DNA from: Chlamydiia bacterium | GTDB lineage: Bacteria; Chlamydiota; Chlamydiia; Chlamydiales; Simkaniaceae | NCBI GenBank assembly: GCA_020440405.1 | Contig: JAGROF010000176.1 | Coordinates: 1 to 7,072 of the forward strand | Reading direction: 5' to 3' | DNA: 7,072 bases | Part shown: piece by piece, positions 4,757 to 7,072 of the stretch | Layout: every line of letters begins with the position of its first letter | How positions within the stretch are numbered: the stretch's first letter is position 1 | Position numbers and translations under genes: made by a program | The notes under the pieces: generated by a model | The model's input: only the letters and a program-made list of their open reading frames with translations | The model's database searches: none | What the model was told of the DNA's origin: nothing

Positions 4757-5878
4757 TTAGAATTCGACTCTTCCGCGAATACGAATCCCAGAAAGGGTGA
4801 GGTTTCCATTAGTCGAAAGGAGATCAGAGTTCGCAATGGTTTCTCCAGTGCCTCGAAACATTTGATTGATATCTACAAGATAATGGAATTCCCATCCTGC
4901 ATCAAAGAGAAGGCGGAAGTTCGTGTAGGCATTCTGCCAACGGAGACCCGCTACAAGATCCACAAAAGGTTGGATGCCATAGTTGATGTCTCGTGTATTA
5001 ACCCGGAGGTTTCGAATAACACCTGTTGTATCTCTCTCCCGTTCGGAGGAGGCTCGCTTTACCCACCACTTCCCATATGTCAAAGCTGCAGAAGCATCTG
5101 CAAAAAGGCTCCATTGAACCGTAAAGAACCAATTGGTGTCTAGTCCTGCAAGAAAACCCACGCCCCAATTCTTCTGGCGATAGCGAGAAGAACTTCGAAG
5201 TTCTGAGGTGTCTCCTAGGAAGGGACGGCTCCCCTTAACGCTAAAATGCATGCGCGTCCAATACCCCCGCACTCCTGCATAAGGACGCAGAGACAGATAT
5301 TTACTAATCAGATAATTCCTTCCCAGCTCAAGATCAATTTGATTAAATAGCACTGCCCATTTCGATTGAATGTGATTGAAAAAATCTCCATTGGGCGTCA
5401 AGAACCAAGGAGAACGCAACGCTTTAACCCCTGGAGTTTGGTTGTTTCCTCCAAAAGCAAAGTTGGGATTGCTAAAAGGAGGAACGGAGCGGCTCGCTGT
5501 TTCACTATTGTAGAAGTACGTCCAGTCAGAATAAACATCCCAACCGTCATGATCCATGACAAGACCTAGGCCAATGCGACTTCCTGGATCCCAAGACCGA
5601 TCAAGTTGCCTATTTTTTATTGGAACAAACGTTGTCCGTCCTGCTAATACAGGGTTCCCGCTCTCTCCAATGAGACTCGCTTCTCCTTCAACGGCATACG
5701 AAAGATTGGAAATATTTGAGAACCAATACAGAAATTCTGCATCGACCGCAATATCAAGCTGATGATTGCATAAAGGTCCCATTGGAGGCGTAACTATTGA
5801 GTTGCTTGTAGCGTCCCCAAAAAGAGCAAGGGTTGAAAAGAGAGAAACAATCGAAAAAACCTTACAAAACTGGTTCAT
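4757..5878 (-). CDS. MOMP-like beta-barrel outer membrane protein (Legionella OMP / Lpg1974 family), paralogue A
   Basis: The product is 373 residues, probably a surface porin-like barrel. A signal peptide spans about residues 1-23 (hydrophobic VFSIVSLFSTLALF). The family start block AEFLYWFSNISNLSYAV lies at 47-63, and the SWDPGSRIGLGL block at 95-106 is followed by the DHDGWDVYSDWTYFY strand at 109-123. Alternating amphipathic strands continue through FNQIDLELGRNYL (178-190), RGYWTRMHF (204-212), WGVGFLAGLDTNWFF (238-252) and WEFHYLVDINQM (329-340). The chain ends in Phe (IRIRGRVEF), as required for recognition by BamA. The mature chain has one Cys (37), just before the barrel. The ATG at 5878 has AAGG seven bases upstream (5886-5889, minus strand). 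It is the downstream member of a tandem pair 25 bp apart with no terminator between, so co-transcription with the 5904-7025 gene is likely. The strong terminator at 4608-4666 follows. Substrate specificity cannot be read from sequence. Confidence 0.9.
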   Translation of the reverse strand: MNQFCKVFSIVSLFSTLALFGDATSNSIVTPPMGPLCNHQLDIAVDAEFLYWFSNISNLSYAVEGEASLIGESGNPVLAGRTTFVPIKNRQLDRSWDPGSRIGLGLVMDHDGWDVYSDWTYFYNSETASRSVPPFSNPNFAFGGNNQTPGVKALRSPWFLTPNGDFFNHIQSKWAVLFNQIDLELGRNYLISKYLSLRPYAGVRGYWTRMHFSVKGSRPFLGDTSELRSSSRYRQKNWGVGFLAGLDTNWFFTVQWSLFADASAALTYGKWWVKRASSERERDTTGVIRNLRVNTRDINYGIQPFVDLVAGLRWQNAYTNFRLLFDAGWEFHYLVDINQMFRGTGETIANSDLLSTNGNLTLSGIRIRGRVEF

Positions 5879-5903
5879 AGCGTTACCTTGTTCTTAACCT
5901 AAA

Positions 5904-7025
5904 TTAAAAGTCAATGCCTCCACGGAAGACAAGACCAGAAAGGGTCAAGCTTCCATTTGAAGAAATTAAATCTGCAGTGACCTGTCTTTGAGAAGCTCCT
6001 CTTTGCAATTGATTAAAATCATAAAGAAAATGAAATTCCCAAAGCAATTCACAATTCAGCCGTATACAATCCCCAAACATCTTCTGATAACAAACTCCTG
6101 TTCCTATATCTAAAAAGCTTTGAAGACGATACGTGTTTTCATAAGTGGTATAACGAAGATTCACCTCGACATCCCCCACTAAAGGAAATCCACTATTGAT
6201 CTGAAATTGAGAGTTGAAATTTTTTAAAAAACCTCTCCCATATGTCAAAGCCATTCCTCCCTCACCAAATAGACCCCACTGAGAAGATAACCACCATGTC
6301 GTTTTTCCTTGCCCCAACAGTCCTACTCCCCAAGCCTTTTGGGTGTGGCGCGCATACACATCCATCAGATCTTGCCGCTGAGGAAACACGCCTTCAGGAA
6401 AGAAAGGACGAAAAAGCTGTGTTCCTAAGAAAAGGCGACTCCAATACCCTCGAATCCCCCATCCAAATTGCTGAGTGAGATGAGAACTGAGTGAGAAACT
6501 CTTTTTAAGCGTCAGATCAATTTGATTAAAGAACAGCGCTGTTTTAGCCTTAACCGTAGAGAAACGATCATAGCTTGGATTATAGATCCAAGGGCTACTA
6601 AATGCAACAGCCCCTCCCGTTAAAACATTATCACTCCCTCTGCCCGCAGCTTCTTTGCTCGTATAATAGTAGACCCACTGAGCCTGAACCTCCCATTGAT
6701 CATGTGGAAGTTTCAGCCCCAATCCTAACCGAAATCCGGGATCGAAGGAACGTTCAAATTCCATTTTTTTCACAGGTGTCACAACAACCGTGACCCCTGA
6801 GGAAAGCACATTTCTCTTCAACGCATAGTCGAGATTTGAAACATTCGCAAACCAATACAAAAATTCTAGATCCGTAGTCACCTGATAGCCACAGGACTTT
6901 ACTAAAGGTAGAGGCGGTGAAGAAGGGGCCTCTGGAGGTTGATAATGATAAAGTGTAGAACGGGCAGATGAGGCAAAGCAAATCAAAGGAAGAAGAACTA
7001 AGAAAGCAAGACAGATCTTTTTCAT
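5904..7025 (-). CDS. MOMP-like beta-barrel outer membrane protein (Legionella OMP / Lpg1974 family), paralogue B
   Basis: The product is 373 residues, the same length as paralogue A and colinear with it. The signal peptide is MKKICLAFLVLLPLICFASSA (about 1-21). A Pro-rich linker (29-40, PPEAPSSPPLPL) precedes Cys45 and the first strand LEFLYWFANVSNLDYAL (53-69). Blocks shared with paralogue A include SFDPGFRLGLGL (93-104), FFNQIDLTL (165-173), IRGYWSRLFL (191-200), AWGVGLLGQG (231-240), LTYGRGF (260-266), WEFHFLYDFNQL (329-340) and SNGSLTLSGL (356-365). It ends in Phe (GGIDF). It has three extra mature cysteines (312, 320, 325) absent from paralogue A, which might allow disulfide cross-linking as in chlamydial outer membrane complexes (inferred). 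AGGTGA (7027-7032, minus strand) sits unusually close to the ATG at 7025. Only 47 bp upstream are visible, with no convincing promoter. It is the first visible gene of the pair. Confidence 0.9.
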   Translation of the reverse strand: MKKICLAFLVLLPLICFASSARSTLYHYQPPEAPSSPPLPLVKSCGYQVTTDLEFLYWFANVSNLDYALKRNVLSSGVTVVVTPVKKMEFERSFDPGFRLGLGLKLPHDQWEVQAQWVYYYTSKEAAGRGSDNVLTGGAVAFSSPWIYNPSYDRFSTVKAKTALFFNQIDLTLKKSFSLSSHLTQQFGWGIRGYWSRLFLGTQLFRPFFPEGVFPQRQDLMDVYARHTQKAWGVGLLGQGKTTWWLSSQWGLFGEGGMALTYGRGFLKNFNSQFQINSGFPLVGDVEVNLRYTTYENTYRLQSFLDIGTGVCYQKMFGDCIRLNCELLWEFHFLYDFNQLQRGASQRQVTADLISSNGSLTLSGLVFRGGIDF

Positions 7026-7072
7026 ATCACCTGTTGTACTAAAAAATCCATTTTTCTGTGAAGAAAAATTTA

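Noticed and set aside
1..7072. CRISPR array, toxin-antitoxin pair, phage genes or transposase
   Set aside because: No regularly spaced direct repeats and no small overlapping gene pair of that type are present. No translated frame carries integrase, transposase or phage structural motifs.

Overview
The window most resembles the chromosome of a Chlamydiae-related bacterium, probably one of the 'environmental' lineages such as Simkania or Waddlia relatives. This rests mainly on two tandem outer membrane proteins with the features of the Legionella-type MOMP (Lpg1974-like) family, which is expanded in those lineages, and on a protein with a paired-helix hydrophobic hairpin like that of chlamydial inclusion membrane proteins. 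The assignment is an inference from protein character. No rRNA or other marker is present to prove it.

Layout, left to right. Positions 1-284 hold no gene. They contain an imperfect hairpin of CACAGAGG-type sequence (12-63) and a 163-bp palindromic element with near-perfect 19-bp terminal inverted repeats bounded by TA (87-249), which looks like a MITE. A plus-strand pair follows: a lipoprotein with a helical-repeat region and a C-terminal hydrophobic LPGAG domain (285-1238), and an exported YidD-like protein (1238-1621) that overlaps it by one base. The remaining genes are on the minus strand. der (engA), a ribosome-assembly GTPase, lies at 1614-2987 and overlaps the yidD-like gene tail to tail by 8 bp. 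Next is a Cys-rich protein with a transmembrane hairpin at 3055-4065, then a small, extremely tryptophan-rich protein resembling a stand-alone Lrp/AsnC RAM domain at 4198-4467. The window ends with two 373-residue beta-barrel paralogues (4757-5878 and 5904-7025), 25 bp apart and followed by a strong intrinsic terminator at 4608-4666.

Functional reading. The two barrel genes read as one transcription unit (5904-7025 first, then 4757-5878) encoding surface porin-like proteins. The lipoprotein and YidD-like pair is translationally coupled and probably acts together in the envelope. der is housekeeping. The 336-residue and 89-residue proteins have no function I can name firmly, and they are the least ordinary genes here. 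I found no complete system such as a CRISPR, toxin-antitoxin, phage or secretion cluster. The most unusual items are the Trp-rich RAM-like protein, the Rossmann-like protein apparently interrupted by a membrane hairpin, the cysteine-less exported YidD paralogue and the palindromic element.
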